A stretch of DNA of 64,000 nucleotides from Ustulina deusta (GCA_023159155.1 JAJNNX010000084.1:1-64000); one strand, 5' to 3'; positions 1-13,955 are shown, counted from the first letter of the stretch. The notes: generated by a model not told the origin, from the letters alone. Numbers and translations are program-made.

Positions 1-1034
1 TTTTAAACTAAAAATAACTAATTTTAATATATTATAAACTAATTAAAAAAATATATTAAAAAATTAATAAAAATATATTTTTATTTAATTAAAAAACTAT
101 TAATAATATTATTAAAATAATTTAAGTTTTATTATTAGTTTATTATAATTTTAATTAAATAATTATTATTTATAAAATATTTTAAATTTATATATATAAA
201 ACTAATAAAAATATTAATAAATTTATTTTTATATTTAATAGTTTAGTTTAAAAATATTAATTAGTTAAATTATAATAAAAATATAAATTATAAAACTATT
301 TTTATATAAATTTAAAAAAAACTTATATAAAGTTTTTATAAATTTAAATATTTTTTATAAATTATTTATTAATAAAATTATTAAATTAAGATATAATATT
401 AAACAAACTTATAAAAATTATTAATAAATTAAATTTATTAGTTTAATTAAATTTTTAATAAATTAGTTTATTAATTTTTAGTTAATTTTAAAAGTTTTAA
501 AATATTTATTCTAAAATAATTAATATAAATATTAATTATATAAAAAAAAAACCTTTATTAAAATAATAAAACTTATTTTATTTATAATAAAAAAATATAT
601 ATATTAATTAATTGTTTTAATTAAAAATTAAAAATTTTAAATATTTACTTAATAAAAAAAAGCTTTAATAAAAATAGCTTTAGTAGTTTATTTAATTTAA
701 AAAATAAATAAAACTAATAAAAAAATTTTTATTAGTTTTTTTATTTATTTTAGTTAAAATATATAACTAAAATAAATTAATTATTTTTAAAATATTTATT
801 TAATTATAAATTAATAATATTAAAATAAAAACTTTAGTTTTATATAATATTAAAGTTTATATTTTTTTAATAATTAGTTATAAGTTTATATAATAAGTTA
901 AATAATAATTAAATTTTAAAAGTTTTATAATTACTAAAACAAAATAATTAGTAAAATTTATAAATATTTAATATATATTATAAAAATTAATAATTAATAA
1001 TTTAATAATTAAATATTTTAAATTATTAATTTTG

Positions 1035-1370
1035 GCTATAATATTATTATTAATATTAAATAATTAATAAAATAAAACATTTTAATAAAAATTTAAAAAT
1101 AATAATTAATCTAATTAAATAATTTATTTTTATTAGTTTAATTTTTGCTATAATATTATTATTAATATTAAATAATTAATAAAATAAAATATTTTAATAA
1201 AAATTTAAAAATAATAATTAATCTAATTAAATAATTTATTTTTATTAGTTTAATTTTTGCTATAATATTATTATTAATATTAAATAATTAATAAAATAAA
1301 ATATTTTAATAAAAATTTAAAAATAATAATTAATCTAATTAAATAATTTATTTTTATTAGTTTAATTTTT
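1035..1370. repeat. Three tandem 112-bp units in AT-rich block
   Basis: Three consecutive copies of a 112-bp unit start at 1035, 1147 and 1259, each opening with GCTATAATATTATTATTAAT. Copies two and three look identical; copy one differs at very few places. A further partial match to the unit start lies at 1371. Near identity inside otherwise decayed DNA suggests expansion after most RIP mutation, or correction between units. Confidence 0.9.
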
Positions 1371-4300
1371 GCTAATAATTATAGTTAAATTTTTTAATTA
1401 TAAATAATAAAATATAAACTTAAAAATATAAAAAAATATAAATTAATATAATTAAGTATTAAAAAAATATTATTAAATATTAAAATAATTATTTTAAAAA
1501 TAACTAAAACTAAAAAAACAAAAAAAAAACCTAGAACTTCTAAACTTAAAACAAAAAAAGTTTATATAATAACTTTTAAAAAAAAAAAAATTTAAGCTAC
1601 TATTAAAAAAATTATATAAAACTTTTAAAATTATTTTTATTAAAATAAATAAAAACAATTAGCTAAAAAAACTTTAAAAAAAATTTTTATAATTAAATTT
1701 ATAATCATTAAAAATAATTATATTAAACTATTTAAAAAAAACTTAAAAATAATCAATATTTTATAAAAAAAATAAACTTAAATTAATTAAATAGTATTAT
1801 AAAAAAATTTTAATAATAAACTAATCTTATTTTTTAAAAAAAAAACTTTTAGTATATAAAATTAATATAAAGCTTTTTGTTTTTTTAGTTATTATATATA
1901 AAAAAGTTCTTTTTTAAACCAAAATTTAAAACTTTATTATTATTATAACTAAAATTTAATATAATACTAAAACTTAATAATAAAAAATATATTTTTAGTT
2001 TTTATTAATATTATATATTTATATAGTTTATTTTATTTAAAAAAAATTTTATAAATAAACTACAAGCTATAAACTTTATTAAATAAAATATAAATCTAAA
2101 CGCTATTTTTATTCTATTTATATTTAAACTTAAATTAATTAAATATAAATTTATAATTAATTATTAATAAAAAAATATATATTTAAAAAATTAAATTATA
2201 TTAGCTTTAAATATTAATAATATTATATTTAATTATTTAGAAATAATTATAAAAACTAAAATAAAAATTAAAATTAACCTTATAAAAATCCAAACAATTC
2301 GAAATTAAAACTTTAATAATTTTAAAAATACTAAATTAATTTAGTTATTTTTTAAACTTTATAATTATATTTATATATTTATTTATTATATTAATAAAAT
2401 TATTATTTTTTTAAATTAATTACTAAAAAAAAATAAACTATTTATAATAGAACTAAAATAAAAATAAGCTTTTAAATATATAAAACTATTAGTTTATAAA
2501 GTATTTATTTTAGCTTTTTTTAGGCCTAGCTAACTAATATAAATAAAAATAAATATTTTATATAATATAATAAAAAAAGTTATTTAGTAATAATAAAAAA
2601 ATATAATTTAAAAATTTATAAAATATTTTTTTAAAATAATAATATTAATTAAATAAGTTTACTTAATTTAAAACTATAAATCTTTAGTAATAATATAAAC
2701 TTTAAAATATTACTACTTAAAGCTCTTTAGAACTAAGTTCTTTATAATAATTAATTATTAAGCTTTATTATATTTTTTAAATAAATAGATTTTATTAATA
2801 TAATAAATATGCTAAGCTAACTTTGTATTAAACTTTAATATTACTTTTTAATACTAACTAAAATAAAAAAATAACTAAGCTTTTTATAATTAAAACTAAA
2901 AAAGCTAAAAAATAAATAATAGTATTAGTTTTATTTAATAAAATATTAAGTTTTATATTAATTATAGATTTTTTATTTAATATTTTCTAAAAAGCTAACT
3001 TAATAAACTTAATTAAACAAAAAAACTAGTTATAAAATCTAAAAAATAAAAACAAAAAGTTATATATACTTAAAGTTATTTTAAATAGAATTATTTTTTT
3101 TATATAGCTTTAATTTAAAAAATTTATATATTTTTAATTACTATATATTAAAATTAGTATAAAATAATCAAAATATTAAAACAAAAATATTACTAGCTTT
3201 ATTTAAAATATAATTATAAACAATATATATATAATTATTATAATTATAAAAAAAATAAAATATTATAAAACAAAACTTTTGGCTTTTTTTATTTATTGTT
3301 TATATTAACTATAATATAGCAATATATAATAATAAATAATAAAAATATACTATTTAATTAATAAAGTTATAATTATATATAAATATTTATAAATAAATTT
3401 AGCTGTTTAATTATAACTTTATTTAGTAAAAAAACAAATATTATAAAATTATTAGTTATATAATACTAGAAAAATTTATATAGATTTTTTAGCATATTAG
3501 ATATATAAATATTAAATAATATAAAACTATTTATTCTTAAATTTATAATAATAATTAATAATTTTATAAGCACTAAACACTACTTTAATAATACTTACTA
3601 CTTTTAGACCTAAAAAACAATAGAATTAATTAATTAAAAACTAAACTAACAACTCTATTTTTATATTAATAAATATTAAAACAATTAAAACATTTATTTT
3701 TTTGTTTTAAATTTTATATATAATTTTTTATAATATTTATTAATTAATATATTACTACTAAAAATAATAATAAAAATTAAAATATAAAACTTCTTAATAA
3801 TAAATATTAATAAAACTATTATAAATTTTAATACTAAATAATAAACATTTGAACTAGTTCGCTAAACCTAAAATGTTTAAAAAATAATATATAATATAGC
3901 AACTTTTATATAAAAATAATATAAACTATAAGCTAACAAAAAAAAACACTTAATAAATTTTAAAATAAAAAATAAAGTTTTTTTAAAAAAAAAAAGTTTT
4001 ATAATATAAGTATTAACTATTAAATTAGACTTTTAGTTAGTTAGACTTTTTAAAATTTTTAAAAAATAAAAATTTAGTTATATTTTTAATTTGCTTAATT
4101 TTTATAAAATAAAAAACCTATTTTATACTAACTAATTATAAAAAATAAACAATAACTTTTTATTTTAATAAATCTAATTACTATTTTTAGCTAAAAATAT
4201 TAATAATAAAATAAAATTTAAAATTAAATAAATTAAACAATTAAAAATATATAAAAAAGCTAAAAAATTATAATACTAAATTGCTTAAAAAAGCTATAAT

Positions 4301-7300
4301 TCTAATAATATTTAATATATAGCCTAGAATTTTAAAAATATATTAATTAAATTTGACTAATTTTATAAAACTTATAAAAAAGCTCCTGGACCCCTTATAA
4401 AATTATAAAAATAAATATATATAGCAATAATTAATAAATTTACAAGCAATTATAAAAACAATAATAAAATAATATAATATAAAAAAACTTTATAAACTTA
4501 ATATTATTAATAATTTTAAGTTAAAACTATATTTAAATTTTTAGTTTTAAAAAAAAGTAATATAATAGTTAATATAGTTTATATAGTTTTAGCAAAACTT
4601 ATAAAAACTTTAGACCTATATAGCAATAAAATAACAAGTTTATATATAAACTAACCTAACTTTATAGCTATACATACAAAGTTTATATCTACCTACCCTA
4701 TAAACTCTATCTTTTTTTCTTTTTTTTTCTTTAACTTAAAATCTTTGTCTATAGTATTAATAAACTAACTATAAAAGCTTTACTTAACTAATCGTAACAA
4801 TAAAGGCTTTTTTAAAATATTTAAAATATTTATAATAATTATTTTAAATAAAAAACTATAGTTTATATTTATATTTATAAATAAACTATATAAACTAATA
4901 AACATAATTTATATTTTAGTTTTAATAAAACATTATAAAATAATAAAACAAACAGAAATTATGAACAAATATTTTAACTAAAAGTTAAAACTTTATATAA
5001 ATTATTATTAAAATAATTAATTTAAAAAAATATTTACTATAGATTATATATAAATAATTTTATTATATAAGTTTATAGGTTTAGCGTTTTATAAAATAAA
5101 AATAAAATTTTTAATACTATTTTATTTTAATTAAAAAAATAAAATAGCTAAAAAAAAATAAACAAATTACTAGTATAAAAAAGAGCTTTAAAAAAACATA
5201 TAAAAAAGGGCTAAAAAAATAGTTTAGTTTATTAATATAGCTAAATTATATTTATAAAATATATAAAATTATATAATATAGCAAGTTAATAAAATCTATA
5301 AAAATCCTAATTTTAATATAAAGGATTATATATTTATACTAAAAAAATAATAAAACTAAAAAATAAACTACCTATTTAATAAGTTTAATTATTTAATAAT
5401 ATAATAAATGTTTAAAATTTTAGCACATATTAATAATACTTTTATATTTAAAATAATTTTTTTTTAGCAAGCTATAAATAAATATTATATTAATAAATTA
5501 TAAAAATACTTTAATAATTTATTATTAAAGCAAAAAATAAAAAACTTAAAAAATAAAATAATTAAACTAAAAAACAAAAAAAAATTTGTAATAAAAAAAA
5601 TAAAAATTTTAAAAATATATTATAAAAAACTATAATATTAAATTAACTAAAAAAATAAAATTTTAAAAATAATATAAAAGCGCTAAAAAAGTTCTATAAT
5701 AAAAACTCTAAATTAGTAGAGCTACTAATAAAATTGAAAAAATAGCTAAAAGCTATAAAAATAACAAATTTAATAAAACATACTTTAATAATAATAAAGC
5801 TATACTAAAAAATATAAAAAATTTTTAATAAAAAAATATATAAAATAACCCTATATTTAAGTTATAATATAATAAAATTTTTTAATATTATATATAAAAA
5901 AACTTGTTTAATAGTATAATAAAATAAAAGCTTGGATCAAAATTAATAAGTAAATACTTAAAGCTATTTTTTCTTTAGCTAAAAAACACTTGTTTGAATA
6001 TATATAAACATATTTTTTTTCTTTTTGCAAAAGGGGTAGTTATAATATAGTAGCTAGTGGCTAGCAGTATAGCTACAACTTACAAGCTATATAAACCGCA
6101 ATTTTTAATTTCCAAGTTATATAATTTATATTTGGCTAGTACTTAGCAATTACTTAATAGCTACCTATACTTTTTATTAATCTACCTATAAAGAACTTAT
6201 AATAGGCTAAATATAAAAATAGTTTATAAATAATTATTTAAACTATTTAATTATTTTGTAGCTTAATTTATAAAACTTAATAAAAAAATAGTTATAATTA
6301 TATTAATTTTTAAAGTTAAATAAGTAATATTTAATAAGTTTAAGCTTTTTAAAATAAATAATAACTAATTAAATTATTTTTTTGTTATAATTATTAATAA
6401 ATCAAAATAAACTGCTTATTTTATTAATTTAGTTCTTAAATAAAATAAAAAATATTAATAATTTATTTATAATTATTAAATATAAATTTTTAAAAATATT
6501 ATTAATTAATAAATTTTAAACCTATTTTTTAATATATTTTTTTTGTTTTATATATATAGCTTTTTTATATATATTTAAAATAATTAATAAAGCTATAGTT
6601 TAGTATATATTATTTATATAGTATTACTTTTTTAATATTTAAGTATTTTTTTTAAAAATTTATAATTTCATAATTAAAAATTAATATTTAATAACTTAGT
6701 AATAAATATTAAAGTTATAAAAAATTGCTTAAATATTATTAAAAAAATAAAATTATATATTAGAATTATAATTATTAAAATAAAACTTTTTTTTTAGTTA
6801 ATACTATTTAAAACAAAAAAATAATTAGTAATTATTTTATTTTATAAAACTAATTAATTAATAAATAATAATATAAGTATATAAAGTATATTTTATAGAT
6901 TTATTTTTTTAAATTAAGTTAGATTTTTTTATAATAAATATTTTTATTTTTTAGTTTATTTATAAAAAAATAATAATTACTAGATTGCTTAAAAAGTTAA
7001 TATAAAGTTAATTAAAAATATAAATATTTTAATATATTTAATTTTAATAAGTAATATTAATTTTTTTTTAGTAGCAAAAAAACTTAAACTATAATTTATA
7101 AAAATTTTATTTCTTAGTAGATTTTTTTTATATTTTAAAAAAATAATATATATAACAATATAAAAAAAATTTTTATACTAAATTCTTTTACTAGGTAGAA
7201 GTTCTAAAAAAAATATAATTTATAAATATATATAGTTAATTAAATAAATATTAAAAAATCTAAAAATTAAAAAACTGCTTAAAAAGTGCTAAATATATAA

Positions 7301-9139
7301 AAAGAACAGAAAGTTAAATTATTAAAAATAGATATAAAAACTAAAAAATTTTAATAATAAAGATTTAAAAAAAATAAATAATTAATTAGTTATAGTTTAA
7401 GTTAATTATTGTAGTTTAAAAATAAAAATTTAATAATTTAAAAAGTTTATAGTAGGGCTAATATATGTATATAAAAAATAAGTTGTTAGTTATAAAATAG
7501 AACGTATTTTTAGAAACTTTTTAAAAATTACAAAACAAAGAGTATAATAAATATACGTTTTTATTTAAAGCAACAAAAAAAAAAAGAATTTTTATATATA
7601 ATAAGATAAACAATCATTATAAAATACTAAATAAAAATTAAAGATTTGTTTTATTAATTAATTATTATGTTTTTATTTATATTTATATATTGAATTTTGA
7701 TTTAATATATATAAAGATCTGCGAGCCGAAAAACGTAGTCTAATATGGAAAGATTAGGTAGGTTTGGTTAGTTTTAGTATGCGATACGCTAATTAAGAGC
7801 CCTGCTTTATTTTAATAATAATATTTTTAATATAAAAAACATAAAAATTATAATAAATATAAATAATATAGCAATAATACGTTGTTTTTAAAAAAAACTT
7901 TTTTATAACTTTATAAAAAGCCTATATTAATATATATTAAATATTTAAAGAAATTGGGGCCTATTTTAAGTAGTACCTTAGATATATAAATATATAAAAA
8001 AACAAAAAAATAAATATACTTGCAAAAAATACCGCTTTTAATAAGCTATTTAACTTAGACTTTATTAACTTTATAGTTTTTAGATTTAAAAATATTTTAG
8101 TATTAATATTAAATATTATTTAAATATTTGTTTAGTTATTTTTTATTGTTTTAAATATATATTATATAAACTTTTAGCTTATTTTTTAAAATATAAAAAC
8201 TAAACTATATTATTACTATACCAAAAAAAAAATTTATAATAAAATTATAAAATAAAAATAATTATTTATATAATATATTATTTAAGTATTTAAAAGAAGA
8301 TTATAAAATAGTTTTTATTTTTAAAACTAAAGCTTAAAAATAATAGTAAAAAATAACAGAAAAATAGCTAGCTTATAAAATTTTATTATAAAAAACTTTT
8401 AAATTTAAAAAATTTAAACGTTTATTTTATATAGTTTTTACGCAACTTATTAGATTTTTTATTAAAATATATTTGTTTTTTTAAAAAAAAAATAGTACTA
8501 TTACTAGTAGCTACTAAAGTAGTATAGTATTAAGTTAAGCTTTTTATGTTTTATAATTATTAGTTTTTTATTTATTTTTTATGCTAGATAACTTATAAAA
8601 AATAGTTTAAAAAATTATTTAAGTTTGTTTATTAGTAGTAGGGTTTATGTTTTATTAAAAACGATAGGCGTAAAAGCGCTAGTTCGGCTCCTTAGCTTTT
8701 ATTTATTTATTTAATTTTTTATTTAATTTATTTTTATTTTTTTTATTTTCATTTTTATTTTTTTGGTTTTTTTAATATATAGTTTAATATAACTAATAAA
8801 AAAATATAAATAAAACAATAATATATAATTTTAAAATATTTATTTTAGTTTATTTTTTTATATTTATTTCTAGTTATTAATAAAATAATAAGCTAATTTA
8901 AAGCTTAATTTTTAAGTAGCACTTATTAGCTTATAAAGATTAAAGCATATTTATATTCTATATTTATAGCTTATAACTTATAACTTTTAATTATAGAAAA
9001 TATTATAATATATTCTAAAAAGACTAGCGAATATATAAAGTATAAAAGTTTTTAAAAAAATAGATACAGAGTTATAAAACAATATACCTATAAGGCATAA
9101 AAATGGCTTTTAGAGCTTCTAACTAGCTAGTTTTAAATA

Positions 9140-9218
9140 AAGGATAGCTTGCTACGTCTTATGCCCCCTAGGAGGCTTAGTTGAACTGCCCCGCAGTACT
9201 TCCTTATGACGTTAAACA
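9140..9218 (-). repeat. Terminal repeat copy of AT-rich block, inverted relative to 13956
   Basis: Read on the minus strand from 9218 this begins TGTTTAACGTCA, later has TGCGGGG, and then a GACGTAGCAAGCT stretch. The same order of blocks begins the next AT-rich island at 13956 on the plus strand. The opening TG suggests an LTR end, but no second LTR of this family was found. Confidence 0.55.
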
Positions 9219-9331
9219 CAATTATTATCATTATTATTAACTCTAGAAGTTGCCGAACAATCTCAATATGGACCTCTTTACATGCGATATACATGGGGTT
9301 GACTATATCGACTTGTAGATGGTTAGGGTGT

Positions 9332-10310
9332 TTATATTTGCGACGGCCTCGAGAAGAGAGATGACCATATCCAACTGGCCCTCAATTGCGGCAATAACCA
9401 GGACAAGGGGTCTAATTTCGGAGCTGCGCCAGCCTGCAGCAGCAACTTTAGCATGGCTAGAACCTTGCCTCGAACAGGATGAGCGAGGAGTGGCCCATTT
9501 CTACCCGCACAGAGGTTAGGATCAACGTCTTCGTCAAGCAGCAACTTCAGAACCGAGGCTTGGCCTCCCCGGATGTTCTGTATAGCTGGCTCTGAACACC
9601 CTATTTCTCATAGATATAGTCCTCCGTTTTGCTAGAGTATACTCTAGCTTTTGCTTTGATCAGCCTTCTTCAGTGACTTCAGCATAAGGACTGAATCATA
9701 ATTCTCGCGAAGCGCTAGCCATCCCATGGGGTTTGCATCAAGTGCAAGAGGAATGATTCCGTGGTTGTCTTTTCTATAGAAGCTACGAAGTTTGAGGAAC
9801 ACAATCTCAGTGAGCACATGATGGAAATCATCATGTTAACAGTTGGTCTCTACGATGCTTCTGATCTTTTGTTCCAGTGCGTGTGGGTCGGTAGACTCGT
9901 TCCGCGCCGCCTCAACATATGTTGATACAACTGTCTCGATATACAATGGGGTAAATGCGTTTTGATAATATCGTCTTAGAACCTCGGAACCACAGACCAC
10001 AACTTTATCGACGCAATTTATGGTACCAATGTTACTGGAAATGTCATCACCGCCTGCAAGCAAGCAAAATTGGTGAGAAAGGATGTTTCTGATGGAGTCA
10101 GAACCCCCCGCCCGGGGCGCCCATAGACGCAACGGCGCTTTGTCGTAGACAGGTCGCGATCGGATTGCCTTTAGCCATCCGATGAGACGGACGACACACC
10201 AAGAGTTAGCAGTAATACCTTCTTTTTCATTCTCATGTGCATAAACAACAAAGACGCTGGGGGACTTCAATTTGCCAAAGACGTCGGACTCTAGACTACA
10301 AGGCGGTTTA
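9332..10310 (-). pseudogene. Decayed ankyrin-repeat protein with N-terminal signalling-type domain
   Basis: A minus-strand frame from about 10310 to 9836 opens with PSVFVVYAHENEKEG and later has ILSHQFCLL, VDKVVVCGSEVL and a YIETVVSTYVEAA helix. This looks like the compact domain found at the N-terminus of fungal NLR-type and ankyrin proteins (TIR/SEFIR-like by my recollection, not proven). The frame is stopped by TAA at 9836-9838, but the same frame carries on plausibly (HHVLTEIVFLKLRS) to about 9650. A further frame at 9332-9544 has an ankyrin-like stretch (VLKLLLDEDVDPNLC, then LAMLKLLLQAGAAPKLD). No ATG start is evident; the first in-frame TTG is at 10270. The CAA-to-TAA type of stop fits RIP leaking from the block that begins about 100 bp away. 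Confidence 0.6.
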
Positions 10311-11233
10311 AAATTGAATTGAATAACATGTCGATTGCTGTTAGAACTAGTAATTGATAGGTAGGTCCGTACCCTCGTCTAACTTAAATCCTCGTCCAAG
10401 CGCAAAGGAAAATTCAAGTCACCAAGAAGGATACTTGAAAAATGAACCTGAAGTAGCAAAATACTCAGCGACACAAAGCAAGAGGTTCTAGGACTAAAAT
10501 TAAGGCTAAATTTAACAGCGTTGAAGTTCTACGATTACATGTGCAATTGAAGTCTCGAATCACTCAATATGAAGAGCGAAGATTGCGTCTTTTGTACTGG
10601 TCGGTTTGGTTTCCTGTCAGTCCATGTGGGTGGCTAGGTCTGCGGCTAGATCTGTGGCTGTGCTGACCTTATCTATATCCTACTAGAAGCGCCAAGATTG
10701 CAAGGTATATGATTAACATATTTCAGAGAAATTGACCCGATTCCCGTACATAATTCTCCCTTACCTAATCTTCTATTCTATTATTTAGTTTATTTATTCC
10801 TTCAGTTAACTATAGAAATCGCCGGTTGCACCAATTCACTTCTGTAACAACAATAGAGCTGGAATCTTTCCTTCGCTGTATCAAATCTTTGATGGTCTTT
10901 CATTTATTACCAAGCCAATGTATGATATAACAGCGATCAAGGAATCAATGTTATTGTCCAACAAGGTCTAACCAAGTCTTTAGGCACGGCTCTACCCGCC
11001 GCTAGCTAGAATAGCGCCAAGGGTACCAGCACGCTAGGGTAGCGTGGGGTTTCTAACCTTTCTTGGGTTAGAAGGCATGCCAAAAAGCTTAGTGCTACGA
11101 CACGACGACTTTCGCTAGATATAACACACTCTGAGCATTCTGGAAAGTATGCCACAAATAAGACAAGTCCTAGTTCGGCTGCAAAGTAATGATATTTAAC
11201 TCAATTTTAGCCAGATTTCATCCACCAAATACA
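10311..11233. other. Intergenic, no gene recognised
   Basis: Normal to slightly AT-rich DNA between two decayed genes. I see no convincing reading frame, RNA gene or repeat. Confidence 0.6.
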
Positions 11234-12298
11234 TTATTTTAGCCCCTTAGTCGTCCGCTGTTAATATTCCAACGCAGTCGCATCGTTGTACTTGATGGCA
11301 TGCCGGGAGCGACAAACTGCGGCAACGGTCCAACTGAGGTGTCCCGACTTGCCTTAAAGAAGAACACGCAGGAATGCCACGGCGGAGTTGTCACCTGATG
11401 CAAGCTGGCCCTGATAACATCGTTTATCCATCGCTGGAACGTGTTGCTGGTGTTGACCACCATTTCACGATTTCGCCCAGGGCCAATTGGGATCACGGGC
11501 ACGAACGTGCCAGGCTTGCTCCGGTCCTCGAGCTTGAGGCCTCCGACCTGGTCCCAAAAACGGAGCGTGATATACCAAAGTCTGTATGTGACCAGGTACG
11601 GTTGACTCGGCCATCGAGAAACTTCTCGATTGAGATCGACGGGTAGTGATTCATGCGAATCTCACTGGCTGCATCTTTACAGCGTTCTGTGAGCTGTCCT
11701 GGTTTCAGTCCAAGGCCATCCTCCGCAGCAGCCATGATCTGGATTGAAACCACCTAACACTTCGCGGAGGTCTTCTCCACGAAGGGCCGAAATGGGGCGA
11801 AGGACTTACCCTAGGGCCACTTGTTAGGATATTATTTATCACCCTGGTGGCCCGGCATCGAAGTGCTCCTGTCAGAGTCAGAGTGCATACCCGTCAAATT
11901 GAGCAACGGATTTACTCGTGTGTCAGTTAAATCATCTGCGCTGCGGTTTACCGTGTTCTCCTTGCGGAGCTTAGAAGTCTGCTCGGAACCAACGGAACTC
12001 CATCCCTCCTGCGGTTGTGGGCCACAAATACAGACTATATCCCCCTTAATACCCGTCAGGAGGGAGAAGGACTTGTTGGAATAGGCATGCAATCGGCAAA
12101 TTAGCACTTGGCTAGATATACCCAGAGTCCAGTAAGGTAGACATACCCAAGTTAACAACGCAGAGATCGTTCTGTCATCGATGCCAGCATGGCAAAACCA
12201 TGAACTTTGAAATCCTCAACCAAAGCTTTGCCGCATTCAATGCGGTCCTCTCGGACGGATGAGAACCCAGAGCATTCAAGCGTGAGAAGGTCAGCCAT
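11234..12298 (-). pseudogene. Isopenicillin N synthase-like 2OG-Fe(II) dioxygenase, broken
   Basis: The start ATG is at 12298 (MADLLTLECSGFSSVREDR), matching the usual N-terminus of fungal 2-oxoglutarate/Fe(II) oxygenases of the IPNS-like type. A following exon carries the family stretch ending GPQPQEGWSSVGSE, then YPNKWP, then a helix EDGLGLKPGQL. The iron ligands are visible as SHTDFG (His and Asp codons at about 11588 and 11580) and the distal His in RASLHQVTTP. It is dead: stops TAA at 12152, TAA at 11832, TAG at 11811 and TAG at 11754 interrupt otherwise continuous family sequence; a one-base shift follows HTDFGI near 11577; and the region that should hold the 2OG-binding Arg-x-Ser is missing. 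Such enzymes oxidise small molecules, often in secondary metabolism, but the substrate here is unknown. Confidence 0.85.
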
Positions 12299-13100
12299 TG
12301 CGAATTATTCTATTTGGCTTTATCAAGAAGATGAAATTTGCTTGTATCAATCAAATATAAGAAACTAAAATAAACGAAGAGAGAGAAAGACTCTGGAAAT
12401 TCTCGTTCTAGGCACATATACCACGACCAGTTCGTAGCAACACCTTATTAGGACCTTCTTCATCATTCATACAGTGACTATCCTTCTTATTGTAAGCCGA
12501 GTCCACAAAACTTGAGTCAGTTTTGATAGCCACACTCCTCTGACTTTGCAATTCCGCTACTCCGTACAAATTTACTCGGCGGCAAAGGGGATGTGCTGTC
12601 AGAGGATTTTATGTACCTCTCTGTATCTCTATGTATCCTGCATCCGCGATGCCGTCACAGAAGGTTCTGAAGCATCGTATATCTTCCTCTAGATGACCCC
12701 AAATAGTAGTATATGGTAAAAGTCGGCAAAGCTGGTTACTGTTGCCAGCAGCGCTGTAGAGTTAACGGCAAAACCACTAGTTTTTCTGGGGGCTATGGAA
12801 GACCGAGCAGGATCGTGAACTAGGTAGTTAGTAATAAGTCGCGACCAATTCGATAATATCTGCATATAAATTGCAGACTAGGACTTGCGAGGTAGGGGTG
12901 CGAGACTAACCAGGTAAATACTTAAACCTGTAGAGCCCGGCAGGTAGCCCTGCACCCGCAGAGCCTCAGCCCAGGATCTGCAAGAAGGCCCCTTAAAAAA
13001 CCAGAACTGACTCTACTAGAAAATAAGAAAAACCGCCTTATTGGCCACTCCTACCCTTGAGACCTATCACACTACTTCAATGGACATCGGAGAGTATATA
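12299..13100. other. Intergenic, no gene recognised
   Basis: About 800 bp of ordinary composition between the dioxygenase relic and the CHAT relic. I see no coding pattern or RNA gene. Confidence 0.6.
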
Positions 13101-13950
13101 CTAGATGCCAAAATGAACATAGGTAAGCCAGTGGATAGGTCCCAATTTCAGTTCGTCACACGGTTCAACGTCTCTCATGTCCTTGCTGTCACCCCCGCCG
13201 GCCTCGTCATCCGCGACGTACCTCCGCCCTCGTGTATATCGAAGTGACCCACGCGCCACATTTTCGTGGACCCATTGGCTCCAGACGCGTCTCGCGGCGA
13301 AATGAAGCGCAGCACTAACGGCTGAATGGATGATTCCCCATTGCTAGAGCCACTCGTACGTTCTGCTAGCCACTTCCACACACATCCTGTATTTAACACT
13401 CCGCAGAGTTCCGATAACATGCCGAAAGCCAACAAGCTGGCATGCACTGACTAAGTGGAGGCCTTTGTCATTGAGCTCCGTTTTATTCGTCCGGTCCGTG
13501 TTGCAAGCCGATAGATACGCCAGAAATGGTGGCTGTTTTGCCGCATCGCCACTAACATTCCGTTCCAGCAGTTTCTCCACGGTCAAACTCTGATCAACCC
13601 AATCCTGCAGCAAAAGACAACTTTCTGCTGGGTCCCGCGGGGCTGCGAGGCCGTGGCCGGCAAAGTGGAATATTTTGCAGTTGGTCAGAGCCGCCAGGAC
13701 ATCTTCTCAGACTGGACGCGGCCTGACGACCTCCAAACTCATAGCCCCGCAAACGCCTTTGGTAAGCATGGAAAGAGATGGCGCTGCGGCATGGATTGGT
13801 AATCCGTAGAGGGCCCTAGTAAGTACCCACCATACATGTGGCCAGGAGTCGTTCTGCAGCCATTTCCCAAAGCCACTCTAGCGTTTCTGGCTGCTTAGGA
13901 TCTCTCGCGTAGTCAGGGATATCCAGTATCTTTAATTTTGATTGATTTAT
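13101..13950 (-). pseudogene. TPR-CHAT protease, catalytic C-terminal half (separated from 27222-29534)
   Basis: This minus-strand stretch is the second half of a CHAT (caspase HetF associated with TPRs) domain. In order it has ETLEWLWEM, VWWVLTRALYGLPIHAA, the catalytic-His motif FHFAGHG (13651-13668), the catalytic-Cys motif YLSACNT (Cys at about 13503), SACQLVGFRHVIGTL, and the typical C-terminus WLTYVHFGI with stop at 13101. Reading is nearly continuous; TGA at 13707-13709 and TAG at 13344-13346 interrupt it, both single changes. Upstream the frame runs into the AT-rich island at 13956, and the rest of the protein (TPR repeats and CHAT N-lobe) is found 13.3 kb away on the same strand in the right order. 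CHAT proteins are caspase-like proteases tied to regulated cell death. Confidence 0.85.
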
Positions 13951-13955
13951 TGATT

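Larger units (their letters stand above)
1..9218. mobile_element. AT-rich RIP-mutated repeat block, left part off window
   Basis: About 9.2 kb of extreme AT-rich DNA dominated by TA steps, with very few CA/TG dinucleotides and no long reading frame. This is what repeated C-to-T mutation of CpA on both strands leaves behind, so I read it as a RIP-destroyed transposon or nest of transposons. The family could not be recognised: I saw no convincing reverse transcriptase or transposase remnant. A few pockets keep more C and G (about 6030-6190, 7715-7810, 8640-8700). The right edge, from about 9100 to 9218, is much less mutated and ends in a sequence repeated in inverted orientation at 13956, so 9218 is probably a true element end. 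Confidence 0.75.

Noticed and set aside
1..9218. Possible mitochondrial insertion because of very high AT
   Set aside because: No mitochondrial genes or codon pattern recognised; depletion of CA/TG and less mutated ends fit RIP of repeats better.
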